From the NCBI GenBank assembly GCA_937871705.1, contig CALMOO010000596.1:1-13932 (forward strand): 13,932 nt of DNA, written 5' to 3'. Positions 6,995-13,260 of this stretch are shown in pieces (within the stretch, counting starts at the first letter, position 1; the number at the start of each line of letters is the position of its first letter). The stretch is from an uncultured Hymenobacter sp. (GTDB lineage Bacteria > Bacteroidota > Bacteroidia > Cytophagales > Hymenobacteraceae). A program made the translations under genes and the position numbers. The notes under the pieces are model-generated. The model made no database searches and was not told the origin of the DNA. It saw only the letters and a program-made list of their open reading frames with translations.

Positions 6995-7261
6995 ATGGAA
7001 GTTGGTAGCTACACTCTGGCCGAGGCCACCACGGCCGCGCCTTTTTTAGATTATGCGCTCTGCCTCGATGACAGCGCCCGCCCTGCTAACCACCAGGGCG
7101 ACTGGCCCACAAAAGGCCAGACGTACCCAGTCCGCGTCGTAGAAAGCCGCCTCGAAGGCATTCCGCTGGTGCACGTGCTCACCTTCGCCGGCGACGCGCC
7201 CTACTACAACGCCTTCGCGCCGCACCGCTTTCAGATTGCGCATCGCCTCTATTTGAATTAG
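6995..7261 (+). CDS. Small conserved-looking protein of unknown function (88 residues)
   Basis: The frame is open from a TTG at 6971, but the ATG at 6995-6997 is chosen because the -7 element TACCTTTG lies just before it. The protein has no signal peptide or membrane segment. The pattern CLDDSARP (about 22-29), WPTKGQTYPVRVV (about 35-47), LVHVLTF and FAPHRFQI (about 74-81) recalls small Bacteroidota proteins with a CIDD..RP....W..KG..Y layout, which occur as short stand-alone proteins of unknown role. That link is from memory of the pattern, not from a search. The stop codon TAG at 7259-7261 directly abuts the terminator hairpin. Confidence 0.7.
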   Translation: MEVGSYTLAEATTAAPFLDYALCLDDSARPANHQGDWPTKGQTYPVRVVESRLEGIPLVHVLTFAGDAPYYNAFAPHRFQIAHRLYLN

Positions 7262-7303
7262 AAACAAAGCAGCCCCGGCCAATAAGCCGGGGCTGCTTTG
7301 TTT
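7262..7303. terminator. Bidirectional intrinsic terminator
   Basis: There is a perfect 18-bp stem: AAACAAAGCAGCCCCGGC (7262-7279) pairs with GCCGGGGCTGCTTTGTTT (7286-7303) around the six-base loop CAATAA. The stem has a GC-rich core and A/T outer ends, giving a T-tract on both strands. It lies between the convergent 88-residue gene (plus) and the LacI-type gene (minus) and should end both transcripts. Confidence 0.92.
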
Positions 7304-7335
7304 TAAGGCTGACTTATAGCTAGTGCGGCGGCCGC

Positions 7336-8517
7336 CTACCCCGGTAGCCAGGCCGGCTGACCTTCTCTTTTCAGCGACGACTGCCGGATAATCAAGTCGC
7401 CGGCCACCACGCACGTGCGCGGCTGAAACTGCTCTTTCTGCGCCATTTGCTCCAAAAACAGGCTGGCCGCCTGCAGCCCGATGCGGTAAGGGTGCAGGTC
7501 CACGGTCGTCAAGCCAGGTTCGATTAGCGTAGCCAAAAACTCGTCGCCAAAGCCTACGATAGCCATCTCTTCCGGCACCCGAATGCCGCGCTTCTTCAGC
7601 GCCAGCAACAGGTCAAATGCGTTGGTGTAGTTGATGGCGAAAATGGCATCGGGGGGCTCGGGCATGGTCAGCCATGTGTCGAGGGCCGCCACCGCCGAGG
7701 CGGGCCGAAAGTCGATGTGTACTTGCAATGCCTCTTCGATGGGCAAGCCGTGCTTGCGTAAGGCGCTTAGGTAGCCCGCCTGGCGCTGCCGGCTGATGAG
7801 CAGCGATGCAGGCCCGGCCAGAATGGCAATGCGCCGGCAGCCCTGCTCAATAAGGTGCTCCGTGACGGCGAAGGCCCCGTGCCGGTCGTCCAGAATCACC
7901 TTGGCTGTGTTCACCTCGTTGCACACGCGGTCGAAGTGTACCACCGGAATGCCCCGGCGGGCGGGGTCCTTCACGTGGTCGAAGTTCTCCGTCTCGCGCG
8001 AGTGGCAAATCAGCAGGCCATCGACCCGGCTAGCTATCAGGGCCTGCACGTTGCTCACCTCGGCCTCGTACGACTCTTTCGACTGGCAAATCATGACCCG
8101 ATAGCCCGCTTCGGTCGCTATTTGCTGAATGCCGCTCACGGCCGTCGCAAAAAACGGCCGCTCAATGTCCGGAATCACTACCCCGATAATGGAAGTTGCC
8201 CGGCTCTTGAGGCTCTGGGCCAGTAGGTTGGGCTGGTAGTCGAGCTGCCGCGCTACTTCCAGGATGGCTTGCCGGGTAGTGGGGCTGATATCGCTGTGGC
8301 CATTCAGCGCCCGCGATACCGTGGATAAGGCCACGCCTACCTGCTTAGCCACGTCGGCAATAGTAGCCTGGCGCCGGCGCCGCTCAAGCGGGGGGGTAGC
8401 CGACTTTTCTTCGGTAAAATGGTACTCGCAGCTCTTGCAATAGAAGCGTTGGCGGCCCCGCACAAAGCCTGCTTTCATCACCTCATCGGGCAGGCTGCAC
8501 TTAACACATTTTATCAT
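7336..8517 (-). CDS. LacI-family regulator with N-terminal zinc ribbon
   Basis: This protein has 393 residues from the ATG at 8515-8517. Residues 1-38 form a four-cysteine ribbon (C4, C7, C27, C30; GRQRFYCKSCEYHF) like the N-terminal zinc ribbon of IS1-type InsA transposases. Residues ~51-73 are the LacI helix-turn-helix (ATIADVAKQVGVALSTVSRA), ~86-107 the hinge region (ARQLDYQPNLLAQSLKSRAT), and ~110-393 the periplasmic-binding-like effector domain (IIGVVIPDIERPFF, GLLICHSRE, VGFGDEFLA). An upstream in-frame ATG (8614-8616) would add 33 non-conserved residues and lies two bases from the operator. I prefer the internal ATG because the ribbon begins there and the TTCCCACCC leader motif precedes it. 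The protein is divergent from uxuA, so it probably controls the hexuronate genes and itself. Its effector is probably a uronate or a derivative (inference). Confidence 0.88.
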   Translation of the reverse strand: MIKCVKCSLPDEVMKAGFVRGRQRFYCKSCEYHFTEEKSATPPLERRRRQATIADVAKQVGVALSTVSRALNGHSDISPTTRQAILEVARQLDYQPNLLAQSLKSRATSIIGVVIPDIERPFFATAVSGIQQIATEAGYRVMICQSKESYEAEVSNVQALIASRVDGLLICHSRETENFDHVKDPARRGIPVVHFDRVCNEVNTAKVILDDRHGAFAVTEHLIEQGCRRIAILAGPASLLISRQRQAGYLSALRKHGLPIEEALQVHIDFRPASAVAALDTWLTMPEPPDAIFAINYTNAFDLLLALKKRGIRVPEEMAIVGFGDEFLATLIEPGLTTVDLHPYRIGLQAASLFLEQMAQKEQFQPRTCVVAGDLIIRQSSLKREGQPAWLPG

Positions 8518-8522
8518 GGTAG

Positions 8523-8531
8523 GGGTGGGAA
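8523..8531 (-). promoter_or_regulatory. TTCCCACCC leader motif before the LacI-type start
   Basis: In gene sense the 9-mer TTCCCACCC ends five bases before the ATG at 8517. The same 9-mer precedes the GH67 and SusC start codons. It is not complementary to the 16S 3' end, so it is not a Shine-Dalgarno site. Its role is unknown. Confidence 0.35.
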
Positions 8532-8617
8532 TAGAAGCAGGATAATGTAAAGGGGCTATGCTCTTGCGAGTAAGCCTAAACGAATGTACATCATGAAAAA
8601 ATAATTTGGTGCACATT

Positions 8618-8655
8618 AACTATCGGTAACGTTTACGGAAACGTTACCGATAGTT
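8618..8655. promoter_or_regulatory. 38-bp inverted-repeat operator, probable LacI-family binding site
   Basis: AACTATCGGTAACGTTT (8618-8634) and its exact inverse AAACGTTACCGATAGTT (8639-8655) flank a four-base centre ACGG. Each arm contains AACGTT, the CG-centred core typical of LacI-family operators, with centres 12 bp apart (8630.5 and 8642.5). It lies in the divergent gap between the regulator and uxuA, about 170 bp from the uxuA ATG and about 100 bp from the preferred regulator ATG. The rest of the 310-bp gap 8518-8827 is AT-rich and has no other strong repeat. The site may hold one dimer on the long palindrome or two dimers or a tetramer on the paired cores. Autoregulation is likely by position. 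Confidence 0.85.
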
Positions 8656-8716
8656 TTAATTTTAAATTTAGCTGTTAGTTAGCTTTTTAACTATGCTGCC
8701 AACCTGACTCCACCTG

Positions 8717-8724
8717 TACATTTG
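8717..8724 (+). promoter_or_regulatory. Candidate -7 element of the uxuA operon
   Basis: TACATTTG is an exact TAnnTTTG match about 60 bp downstream of the operator and about 100 bp before the uxuA ATG. No TTG stands at the expected -33 distance. This may mean weak basal strength with activator dependence, or that the true promoter is elsewhere (TACGTTTA at 8743-8750 is a weaker alternative). Confidence 0.35.
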
Positions 8725-8827
8725 AGCTGTATTACCAGAATGCTACGTTTAAGAACGACTCATTTACTGGGTCGTACAAGGAGTAGAAGGCTGTTATAAT
8801 TATAGCACTATTTCAAGAGTACTGACA

Positions 8828-10063
8828 ATGCTGCACACCATGCGCTGGTTCGGTCCCAACGACCCGGTTTCGCTATTCGACATTCGCCAGGCCGGCTGTG
8901 CCGGGGTCGTTTCGGCCCTGCACCAGCTGCCTGTCGGGGCCGTGTGGCCAGTAGCCGATATCCAGGCCCGCCAGCAGCTAATTGAGGTCGACAATACCCG
9001 GTACGCGCCGCTGCATTGGGCTGTGGTTGAAAGCCTCCCCGTGCACGAGGACATTAAGAAGGGCCGGCCTACACGCGACGCCTATATCCAGAATTACCAG
9101 CAGTCGCTGCGCAATCTGGCGGCCTGCGGCATCCGCACGGTGTGCTACAATTTCATGCCCGTGCTCGACTGGTCGCGCACCGACCTCAACTACGAAATGC
9201 CCGATGGCTCGCGGGCCCTACGTTTCGTGTGGCAGGACTTTGCCGTGTTTGACTTGTGCATCTTGAAGCGCGCCGGCGCTGAGGCCGACTACGAGCCCGC
9301 CGTAGCCGCTGCCGCTCGCGAGCAGTTTGCCAGCATGAGCACCGAGGCCATTGCTCAGCTCACCAATACTACGCTCCTAGGCCTACCCGGCTCCGAAGAG
9401 GCGTTTGAGCTGCAAAACTTCCAGGGGCTACTGAATGAGTACGCGACTATCGACGCCGCTGCCCTCACCGCCAACCTACATTACTTCATTCGGGCCGTAG
9501 CGCCAGTAGCGGAGGAGGTAGGTATTGGCTTGTGCATTCACCCCGACGACCCGCCCTTCCCGCTGCTGGGCCTACCCCGGGTAGTGAGCACCGAAGCTGA
9601 CCTAGCCAATCTGCTGGCTGCCTGCGACGTGCGTGCCAATGGCATCACGTTTTGCACCGGCTCGCTGGGCGTACGCCCCGATAATGACCTAGCCGGCATG
9701 ATAACGCGCCTTGGCTCGCGCATTCACTTCGTGCACCTGCGCACCACTAAGCGTGAGGAAAACCCCCGTAATTTCCACGAGGCCGACCATCTAGCTGGTG
9801 ATGTGGACATGTACGCCGTGATGCAAGCGCTGGTAGAAGAAGAACTGCGCCGCGAGGCGGCCGGCGAAGACCAGCCCGCCCTACCCATGCGCCCCGACCA
9901 CGGGCACCAGATGCTCGACGACTTGCACAAGAAAACCTACCCCGGCTACTCAGCCATCGGCCGCCTCAAAGGCTTGGCCGAACTGCGTGGCCTCGAATAC
10001 GGCCTGCGCCGCACGCTGGCCGAGGCCGAGCCGCCCGCCGTAGCCGCTTACGCCGCCCGCTAG
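8828..10063 (+). CDS. uxuA: Mannonate dehydratase
   Basis: This 411-residue cytoplasmic enzyme dehydrates D-mannonate to 2-keto-3-deoxygluconate (EC 4.2.1.8) in the glucuronate branch of hexuronate breakdown. It starts with the family signature MRWFGPNDPVSLFDIRQAG and contains the GIVTALHH-like segment GVVSALHQLP. The four metal ligands of the TIM-barrel active site are present: H238 (GLCIHPDDPP), C276 (ITFCTGSLG), H303 (FVHLRTTKRE) and D357 (MRPDHGHQM). Its length is close to Escherichia coli UxuA (394), so it looks complete. The ATG at 8828 is chosen; a second ATG four codons later is possible. It is the first gene of a plus-strand operon and is separated by 59 bases from the GH67 gene. Confidence 0.96.
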   Translation: MLHTMRWFGPNDPVSLFDIRQAGCAGVVSALHQLPVGAVWPVADIQARQQLIEVDNTRYAPLHWAVVESLPVHEDIKKGRPTRDAYIQNYQQSLRNLAACGIRTVCYNFMPVLDWSRTDLNYEMPDGSRALRFVWQDFAVFDLCILKRAGAEADYEPAVAAAAREQFASMSTEAIAQLTNTTLLGLPGSEEAFELQNFQGLLNEYATIDAAALTANLHYFIRAVAPVAEEVGIGLCIHPDDPPFPLLGLPRVVSTEADLANLLAACDVRANGITFCTGSLGVRPDNDLAGMITRLGSRIHFVHLRTTKREENPRNFHEADHLAGDVDMYAVMQALVEEELRREAAGEDQPALPMRPDHGHQMLDDLHKKTYPGYSAIGRLKGLAELRGLEYGLRRTLAEAEPPAVAAYAAR

Positions 10064-10106
10064 CTTACCCCCGCGGCCCGTCCGCACCGTTTCTCTCTCC
10101 GCTCTT

Positions 10107-10115
10107 TTCCCACCC
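10107..10115 (+). promoter_or_regulatory. TTCCCACCC leader motif before the GH67 start
   Basis: The 9-mer ends seven bases before the ATG at 10123, inside a pyrimidine-rich stretch (10090-10118) and in place of any Shine-Dalgarno sequence. Confidence 0.35.
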
Positions 10116-10122
10116 ACCTATC

Positions 10123-12246
10123 ATGTTGCATCGCAACGTGTTTCTGCTTTTGCTGTTAGTGGTGGCCGCTACCCTGCGTAGCCGCGCCGACGATGGCTAT
10201 CGGCTGTGGCTCAAGTACGACCGCATCGCCGACGCTGCGCCGCGGCAGCAATACCAGCGGGCCGCCCAATTTATTGCTAACCCAGGTACTACCCCCGTGC
10301 TGCGCGCCGCTGCCGGCGAGCTTCAGCGTGGCCTCAGCGGCCTGCTCGGCCAAGTAGTACCCGTAGTGGCAGCGGCTGGTAGCCGCACGGGCGGCATCGT
10401 GCTGCGCGTCGATGCCAAGGCCAGCGCCAACGGCCAGCCGCTGAAGCCCGAAGGCTACCACATTTTTTCGGAAAAGCAAAACCTGGTGATTACCGGCCGC
10501 ACCGATGCGGCCGTGCTCTACGGCGCCTTTGCATTGCTGCGCCAGGTGCAAATGCGCAAGGCGCTCGTCGGCCTCAACCTGACCAGCAACCCGCGCATCA
10601 ACTTCCGCCTGATCAACCACTGGGACAATCAAAATGGCACCGTGGAGCGCGGCTACGCTGGCTCCAGCATCTGGCAGTGGTATGAAATGCCCGAGCGCCT
10701 CGACCCACGCTATACCGACTACGCCCGTGCCAATGCTTCAATTGGTATTAATGGGGTAGTAATTAATAACGTAAACGCCAGCGCTCGTTACCTCACCGCC
10801 GAGTACATCGGCAAGGTGGCCGCCCTGGCCGGCGTGATGCGGCCCTACGGCATCCGGGTATATATGTCGGTGTTTTGGGCGGCGCCCAAAGTGCTAGGTG
10901 GCCTACCCACTGCCGACCCGCTGGACCCCGCCGTGAAGCAGTGGTGGACGGCTAAGTCCGACGAGATTTACAAAGCCATCCCCGACTTCGGCGGCTTTCT
11001 GGTAAAAGCCAATTCGGAAGGCGAGCCCGGCCCTCAGGATTACAACCGTAACCACGCCGACGGTGCCAACATGCTGGCCCAGGCCCTCGGCCGCCACGAG
11101 GGGGTAGTGATGTGGCGTGCCTTCGTCTATAAAGCCAACAGCAACGGCGACCGCTTCAAGGAAGCCTTCGAAGAGTTTCAGCCCCTCGACGGCAAGTTCG
11201 ACCCCAAGGTGCTGGTGCAGGTCAAGAACGGTCCGATTGACTTTCAAGCCCGCGAGCCATTTCACCCACTATTCGGCGCCATGCCCAAGACACCGCTGGT
11301 GCTCGAAGTGCAGCTAACGCAGGAATACCTAGGTTTTGCTACCCACCTCGTGTACCTCGGACCGCTCATTAAAGAGTGCCTCGAAGCCGATACCTACGCC
11401 AAAGGCGCCGGCTCGACGGTAGCCAAAGTAGTCGATGGCACTGTTGACCAGCACACGCTGAGCGCCATTGCGGGGGTAGCAAACATTGGTTCTGACCGCA
11501 ACTGGACTGGCCACCCCATGGGCCAGGCGAACTGGTACGCCTTCGGTCGCCTGGCCTGGGACCACACGCTCAGCTCAAAAACCATTGCCGAGGAATGGAC
11601 CAACATGACGCTGACGACCCAACCAGCCGCCGAGCGCACCATCGTAGACCTGATGGAGAAATCGCGCAACATCTACGTGCGCTATACCACGCCGCTCGGG
11701 CTGCATCACATTATGGGCGAGAGCATTCACTACGGCCCGCAGCCCTGGCTGGCCAAGGCCGGGCGCCCCGATTGGACGGCTATTTACTACCACAAAGGCG
11801 ACTCGCTAGGCTTGGGCTTCAACCGCACCGCCACGGGCAGCAATGCCCTAGCCTTGTATAAGCCCGAAGTGCAAAAGCAGTGGGGCAACCCCCAAACTTG
11901 CCCGCTCGACTACCTGCTCTGGTTCCACCACGTGGGTTGGAAGCAACCGCTCAGCACCGGCCGCACTCTCTGGAACGAGCTGTGCACCCGCTACTACACC
12001 GGCGCCGACTCGGTGCTTTGGATGCAGAAGCAGTGGGCCCAAGTGCAGCCCCAGGTAGACCCCGCCATTTACACCGATGTGGCAGCCCGCCTCCAGACCC
12101 AGCGCAAAGAAGCCCTGTGGTGGCGCGATGCCTGCGTGCTCTACTTCCAGACCTTGTCGCGGCAGCCCATTCCGGCGCCGCTAGTGCCACCTACCCGCAC
12201 CCTAGCCGAGGTTAAAAGCCTCGTCACCATTTATCAGCTTAAGTAA
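10123..12246 (+). CDS. aguA: Secreted GH67 alpha-glucuronidase
   Basis: This is a 707-residue exo-enzyme that removes (4-O-methyl)glucuronic acid from the non-reducing end of xylo-oligosaccharides (EC 3.2.1.139). The signal peptide is about 1-22 (MLHRNVFLLLLLVVAATLRSRA), so it probably acts in the periplasm. An N-terminal alpha/beta domain (~25-150) precedes the TIM barrel, which opens with NPRINFRLINHWDNQNGTVERG. The catalytic set of the family is present: general acid E299 in KANSEGEPGP, and D373 (KNGPIDFQ) with E401 (LTQEYLG) on the base side. Their spacing (74 and 28) nearly equals that of Cellvibrio GlcA67A (E292, D365, E393). The helical C-terminal domain follows (~460-707, HHIMGESIHYGPQPW, YLLWFHHVGW). 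It is complete and lies in the operon between uxuA and the dehydrogenase. Confidence 0.96.
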   Translation: MLHRNVFLLLLLVVAATLRSRADDGYRLWLKYDRIADAAPRQQYQRAAQFIANPGTTPVLRAAAGELQRGLSGLLGQVVPVVAAAGSRTGGIVLRVDAKASANGQPLKPEGYHIFSEKQNLVITGRTDAAVLYGAFALLRQVQMRKALVGLNLTSNPRINFRLINHWDNQNGTVERGYAGSSIWQWYEMPERLDPRYTDYARANASIGINGVVINNVNASARYLTAEYIGKVAALAGVMRPYGIRVYMSVFWAAPKVLGGLPTADPLDPAVKQWWTAKSDEIYKAIPDFGGFLVKANSEGEPGPQDYNRNHADGANMLAQALGRHEGVVMWRAFVYKANSNGDRFKEAFEEFQPLDGKFDPKVLVQVKNGPIDFQAREPFHPLFGAMPKTPLVLEVQLTQEYLGFATHLVYLGPLIKECLEADTYAKGAGSTVAKVVDGTVDQHTLSAIAGVANIGSDRNWTGHPMGQANWYAFGRLAWDHTLSSKTIAEEWTNMTLTTQPAAERTIVDLMEKSRNIYVRYTTPLGLHHIMGESIHYGPQPWLAKAGRPDWTAIYYHKGDSLGLGFNRTATGSNALALYKPEVQKQWGNPQTCPLDYLLWFHHVGWKQPLSTGRTLWNELCTRYYTGADSVLWMQKQWAQVQPQVDPAIYTDVAARLQTQRKEALWWRDACVLYFQTLSRQPIPAPLVPPTRTLAEVKSLVTIYQLK

Positions 12247-12281
12247 GGTTCACTAGCTGGACCAGTAACTCTATCCTTATC

Positions 12282-13130
12282 ATGAGCACCACGGTACTTT
12301 CTTCCAACGGGCACACCTCCACTAGCGGGCAGTCCGAGTCCGCTGCTTCCGGCGCGGTGGCCACACAGCCCGACCTCAGTGTGTTTTCGCTAGCTGGCCG
12401 CGTAGCCCTCATCACGGGCGGCGGCACAGGCATCGGCCTCGAAATAGCGCGCTGCATGGTGCACGCTGGTGCTACGGTCATCATCACGGGCCGCCGCGAA
12501 AGTGTGCTGCAAGACTCGGCCGCCGACCTGGGGGTAGGGGCTCAGTACATCGTCAACGACATCTGCGACTTGTCGGCTATCGACGCGCTGGTCGAGCAGG
12601 TAGAAGCTACTTATGGCCCGCTCGATATTCTGGTCAATAACGCCGGCATCAATATGAAGAAGCCGGCGCTGGAAGTAACGGATGAGGATTTCAGCCGCAT
12701 TATCCACACCAACCTCAACGCCGTGTTTGCCCTAACGCGCGCCGCGGCCAAGCGCATGGTAGCCCGGCGCAGCGGCACCATCCTCATGATTTCGTCGATG
12801 GCCGCTTACTACGGCATCGATAGGGTAGTGGCTTACGCTGCCTCCAAGTCGGCCGTCGAAGGCATGGTGAAAGTGCTGGCCTCCGAATTCTCGGTCCACG
12901 GCGTGCGCGTCAACGCCATCGCGCCGGGCTTTATCGAAACCGAGATGAGCCGCACCGCCATGAATAGCGACCCCGACCGCCGCGACCGCGCCATGCGCCG
13001 CACGCCCATGGGCAAGTTTGGCCGTCCCGAGGACATTGGCTATGCCGCGGTGTTCCTAGCCTCCGAGGCCGCGCGCTACATCACGGGCGTGTCGCTACCC
13101 GTCGACGGCGGCAACTCTATAGGATTTTGA
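12282..13130 (+). CDS. Short-chain dehydrogenase, probable fructuronate reductase (D-mannonate oxidoreductase)
   Basis: This 282-residue classical SDR has the NAD(P)-binding TGGGTGIG (45-52), NNAG (119-122), and the catalytic tetrad N144, S172, Y185, K189 (YAASK), ending with the usual SLPVDGG segment. It follows uxuA and the GH67 gene by 35 bases in the same direction. The step missing between fructuronate and mannonate in this operon is normally done by UxuB, which is of a different dehydrogenase family. I infer that this SDR takes that role. A gluconate or other sugar-acid dehydrogenase is the alternative. The first ~34 residues are a Ser/Thr/Ala-rich tail not normal for SDRs. An in-frame GTG at 12381-12383 would start the protein exactly at FSLAGRVALITGG, so the true start is uncertain. 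Confidence 0.88.
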   Translation: MSTTVLSSNGHTSTSGQSESAASGAVATQPDLSVFSLAGRVALITGGGTGIGLEIARCMVHAGATVIITGRRESVLQDSAADLGVGAQYIVNDICDLSAIDALVEQVEATYGPLDILVNNAGINMKKPALEVTDEDFSRIIHTNLNAVFALTRAAAKRMVARRSGTILMISSMAAYYGIDRVVAYAASKSAVEGMVKVLASEFSVHGVRVNAIAPGFIETEMSRTAMNSDPDRRDRAMRRTPMGKFGRPEDIGYAAVFLASEAARYITGVSLPVDGGNSIGF

Positions 13131-13250
13131 TTATAAGGCCATTATCTGGTGGGTGCTAGCTGGCAGCTTTGCGCCAGCCCTACCCCCAGGTGACGGCACC
13201 ACCGAGTTCGCAGCCTTCGGCTGGCAGCTACTTATTTCCACTTTTCAAGT

Positions 13251-13259
13251 TTCCCACCC
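13251..13259 (+). promoter_or_regulatory. TTCCCACCC leader motif before the SusC-type start
   Basis: The third copy of the 9-mer ends one base before the ATG at 13261. The 130-bp gap it sits in (13131-13260) also holds GCTGGCAGCT twice (13159-13168 and 13220-13229), a small 6-bp hairpin (13159-13178) and one CTACCCCC. No TAnnTTTG is seen there, so the receptor may be read through from the upstream operon. Confidence 0.35.
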
Positions 13260-13260
13260 C

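Noticed and set aside
8518..8616. 33-residue N-terminal extension of the LacI-type protein from the upstream ATG
   Set aside because: The segment has no domain signal, its ATG is two bases from the operator, and the zinc ribbon begins exactly at the internal ATG. It remains possible but is less likely.
9571..9584. Palindromic CTACCCCGGGTAG inside uxuA, and a similar CTACCCCGGTAG at the LacI-type stop (7336-7347)
   Set aside because: They are short, one is fully within conserved coding sequence, and nothing links them to a function; probably by-products of the frequent CTACCCC string.
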